The notes below the pieces were generated by a model. That model worked only from the letters and a program-made list of their open reading frames with translations, searched no databases and had not been told where the DNA came from. Below, piece by piece: positions 61,401-64,000 of a stretch of DNA of 64,000 nt. Source of the stretch: Pseudocercospora fijiensis CIRAD86. Its lineage: Eukaryota > Ascomycota > Dothideomycetes > Mycosphaerellales > Mycosphaerellaceae. Made by a program: the position numbers and the translations under genes. The stretch lies in assembly GCF_000340215.1 (NCBI RefSeq), contig NW_006921538.1:4629606-4693605 (forward strand), in the 5' to 3' direction. Numbering within the stretch: the stretch's first letter is position 1; every line of letters begins with the position of its first letter.

Positions 61401-64000
61401 GATCGACCGTTAGGGTCTCTAAGAAGCGAACTATAGCTATTAACGAAGATAACGAGGACGTCGACGGCCTCGCGGGCGATGTCTTAGATAACGAGGATAG
61501 AGGCACTACGCTTACCGACCTCTAGTAGGCGGACCTTATAACATTAAACGTTCTACTTATCCCTAAGGACTCCTTCTCTCTTATCGCGGCCGACGAGGGT
61601 TATACGGTAGGCAACCCTAAGGCTAATTAGACCGACGTATTATATAAGTTGCGACCGTAGAATAGTATAGCTATTATTACTACTATAGTTATTCGTAACT
61701 ACGTATATAATATAGCGTCGATTGTCCGCTTTAGTTAGCGCTAAGTTAAGAACCTCCTAGATTTAGGTTCTAACCTTAAGAAGAACGGTATAGACGTCGA
61801 TAAATATAGACGTCTATCTTATAAGTTCGAGACACTCTACGACCGTAACTAGAGTAAGATTCTAGATACCCCGTATAGGCTTACGGGCTGCCCGGATCTC
61901 CTACTTAACTAGTACTACCTAGCCGCGCTCTATCCTAAAGCGATCTATAAGGCGATAGGTAGTACGACAAATATCGGCTTCGTAATACTACTACTTCTAA
62001 GTCTAGTCTAAATCCTCCGTATTAAGGGCTAAACGATCGTCGCGAATAGCGTTAACTATCGTATCGGCACCGATATCCTACCTATATACTTCTATAATAT
62101 CGAGATTCGTATAGACGATACTAGCTATATAATCTATAATAGAGCCTATAGGTAGTTTACTAATACGGTAGATAGTAAGCGTTTATATACTATAGACGAA
62201 GACGATAAGACCGGTTATAGTACTAGCCTACGCTATTAGCTTATACTAACCTCTAACAACCCTATTAGCTCGGTTATACTAAGGCGCCGCTTAGATACGA
62301 GTACTAAGCTTATTAACTTATTATAAGTTTTCTAAAACTTTAGGTATATACCTTTTTTAGCTACGATTTAGGTATATACCTAAAGTTTCTATATTTTAGA
62401 TATTGCTAACCTTTTATTATAGGACTAATAGGTCTATCGACCCTTTTATATACCTTTATATATCCCTTAAGAGCGACCTCTAGATACTACCGCCCTCGGA
62501 TCGATTTAGCTACCTTAACTTCCTCTACCGCGTATCCCCGAAGTATTATACTTTCCTAGAGATCGTCCGAAATATCGTACTTATTAAGTTGCTAAAGCTC
62601 GTAGTCTAGGCCTACGAACCTATCTCGCTCCTAATCGTCGAGGCTATTTGCGGCCTACTCTAGATTCTATATATTATAATCCGCGCTAGTATTAGCAATC
62701 GTAGCCGCGTCCTAGCCGAGCGCGCCTTCCTAAACGACCCTAGCGTTAAAATTATAATTATCTCTTCGCGTATAGGAGCCGAGTCCGCTAACTACTAGAA
62801 GGTAGCTTTCTTTATAGTTATACTCGACACCGTTTCGTTCCGTATTAAGTGCTAAGCTAGCGGTCGACTTTACCGTATAGGCTAAGAATACGATATAACG
62901 GTTTATACCTTAAATGTCGACGAGAGTGTCGATTAGGCCTTATAGTATAAGTATAAAGTGCGGTTCCTTAAGTAGATTCGCTCTACCTATACCCTTAGCC
63001 CGGAAGATATAGAGGTTATTATACGAGACTACCCTTTCTAAAACAATAATACTAAGCGACGCGAAAACGACGCCGCGGAGGAGCCGACCGGCCTTATTCG
63101 AGAGTCTATCGAGACGCGTATCTATACGGTTATAGCCGACGCTCTACTACGTACTATATATAGCGTACGCTCCCCTCGTACTAGTAACGTATAGGCTAAT
63201 ATTATAGATCCTACCGTAAAGAACCTATTACCGAACGAGACGCTATTCCGTTTAGTATATAGCGGTATAGTTGCTCGTAAGGTTATCGGATAGATCTAGG
63301 AGAAGGCTAAAGGAAACTACGACGACTAGCTCGGTAACGACGACTTAGAACTAGACTAAGCAGATAAGCTCTATATTAAGCTAGTCGCTAAGTACGTCGA
63401 GGACCGTTAGTATATCTAGCGCAAGACTAGGCCCCTAACTATTAAATAAGATAAGGTTAATCGTATCGTATAGCACTACGCCGACTAGCTTATATATAGA
63501 GATACCGCAAAGCTAGCGCACTTAAGTAGAACCGGTATATTCTCCTATTTAAACTTTAGGTATATACCTATTATTATATACTTTAGGTATATACCTAAAG
63601 TTTCTTCTAAATGTTTCTAAGTTAATACTAACAACGATTATAGATATCGTGTTCTAGTTCTATAACTAGGTCGACTCGCTATCCGACTATATCCTTAACG
63701 GCCTTACCTACGTAGTAGAGTAGGAGGGTATAGTAGTCCCTCTATAGCTTCGATAAGAGAGACCTCCGTTCTCCCTAATATAGACTACCCCTCCCCTAGA
63801 AGAGGATAAAGAGCAGCCGCCTTAGAAGCCTAATATATTATCCCTCGGCGAGGAAGTCGAAAATAGTATTATTAATAGCAAGTAGTACGAATTAGTTGCT
63901 ATAGTAAACTAGAAACTAAACGCTATAAAGGCGACCGACCTAGCCCGCGCTAAGGTTCGAAAGAGTCTACGCGAGCTTTAGAGCCTTATTAGAGAGTAGG
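58435..64000 (+). pseudogene. SNF2-family helicase gene of E1, copy B (cut by window end)
   Basis: Same gene as at 7942-14,160, starting at an ATA at 58,435. Motif I is at 60,645-60,671 and the ADEGY motif II follows at about 61,588. Introns: 58,914-59,237, 60,739-60,902, 62,323-62,422 (donor ATAAGT) and 63,535-63,643, all with P1 palindromes. Between about 62,745 and 63,370 (motif V to after motif VI) it differs from copy A by many non-RIP changes, while the rest differs mainly by CA/TG against TA. The window ends in the C-terminal tail. Confidence 0.85.

Larger units (their letters stand above)
50340..64000 (+). mobile_element. Repeat element E1, copy B (open to the right)
   Basis: From 55,393 on it matches copy A from window base 1. 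The part 50,340-55,392 holds the rest of the unknown gene whose 3' end is shared, so it belongs to the same unit; its left limit is set provisionally at the P1 pair at 50,348. It has the uninterrupted target site of the LINE at about 56,110-56,123. It runs off the right edge inside the SNF2 gene. Confidence 0.7.

Noticed and set aside
1..64000. Alternative genetic code with TAA/TAG read as Gln (ciliate-like)
   Set aside because: Long frames interrupted only by TAA/TAG fit this at first sight. But TAG also sits at Trp positions, TGG is nearly absent, His and Cys positions read as Tyr, and copies differ by CA/TG against TA in both directions. RIP explains all of this.

Overview
The window looks like repeat-rich, gene-poor heterochromatin of a filamentous ascomycete (Pezizomycotina), probably subtelomeric. 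Nearly every open frame is broken. CpA and TpG are strongly depleted, TpA is in excess and CpG is kept. In-frame stops fall at Gln and Trp positions (CAA/CAG to TAA/TAG, TGG to TAG), His and Cys positions read as Tyr, and copies of the same repeat differ mainly by CA/TG versus TA. This is the signature of repeat-induced point mutation (RIP). Introns have fungal form (GTAAGY donor, CTAAC-like branch, TAG acceptor). I found no intact gene. Apart from the motif-based family calls, everything here is read by eye.

Layout. (1) Element E1, about 14.5 kb, is present twice: copy A from the left window edge to about 14,420, and copy B from about 50,340 to past the right edge. Gene order: a large unknown gene (+), an F-box-like gene (-), and a SNF2-family helicase gene (+) divergent from it. 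Copy A is interrupted at 729-5626 by a LINE with a 14-bp target-site duplication; copy B has the empty site. (2) A 24-bp-type satellite at 14,421-15,279. (3) A telomere-linked RecQ helicase (TLH) gene at 15,280-21,907, with a second, truncated copy at 41,482-47,784 that ends about 10 bp before TTAGGG repeats. (4) An unassigned zone at 21,908-27,340 with a minus-strand unknown pseudogene. (5) Four related leader blocks (27,350; 28,526; 30,408; 36,318), each followed by a broken gene. The last two genes (c, d) are SNF2 paralogues of the E1 helicase; gene d is cut by the second TLH copy. (6) A junction zone at 47,785-50,340 with telomeric repeats, 273-bp and 255-bp tandem repeats, a fragment of a ZNFX1/UPF1-type helicase, and 41-bp hairpin repeats.

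The most unusual observation is two families of perfect short palindromes confined to introns and spacers. P1 (CTTTAGGTATATACCTAAAG type) occurs throughout E1. P2 (TTTTGCTAGCTAGCAAAA type) occurs in the TLH and leader-gene region. The E1 helicase and genes c and d share two introns at exactly the same codon and phase, yet these homologous introns carry P1 in one lineage and P2 in the other.

How the parts relate: the dominant genes are helicases (SNF2 x4, RecQ x2, SF1 x1), as expected of selfish or telomere-associated repeats. The LINE and the ZNFX1-like fragment carry more residual CA/TG than their surroundings, so they entered later or were hit less.
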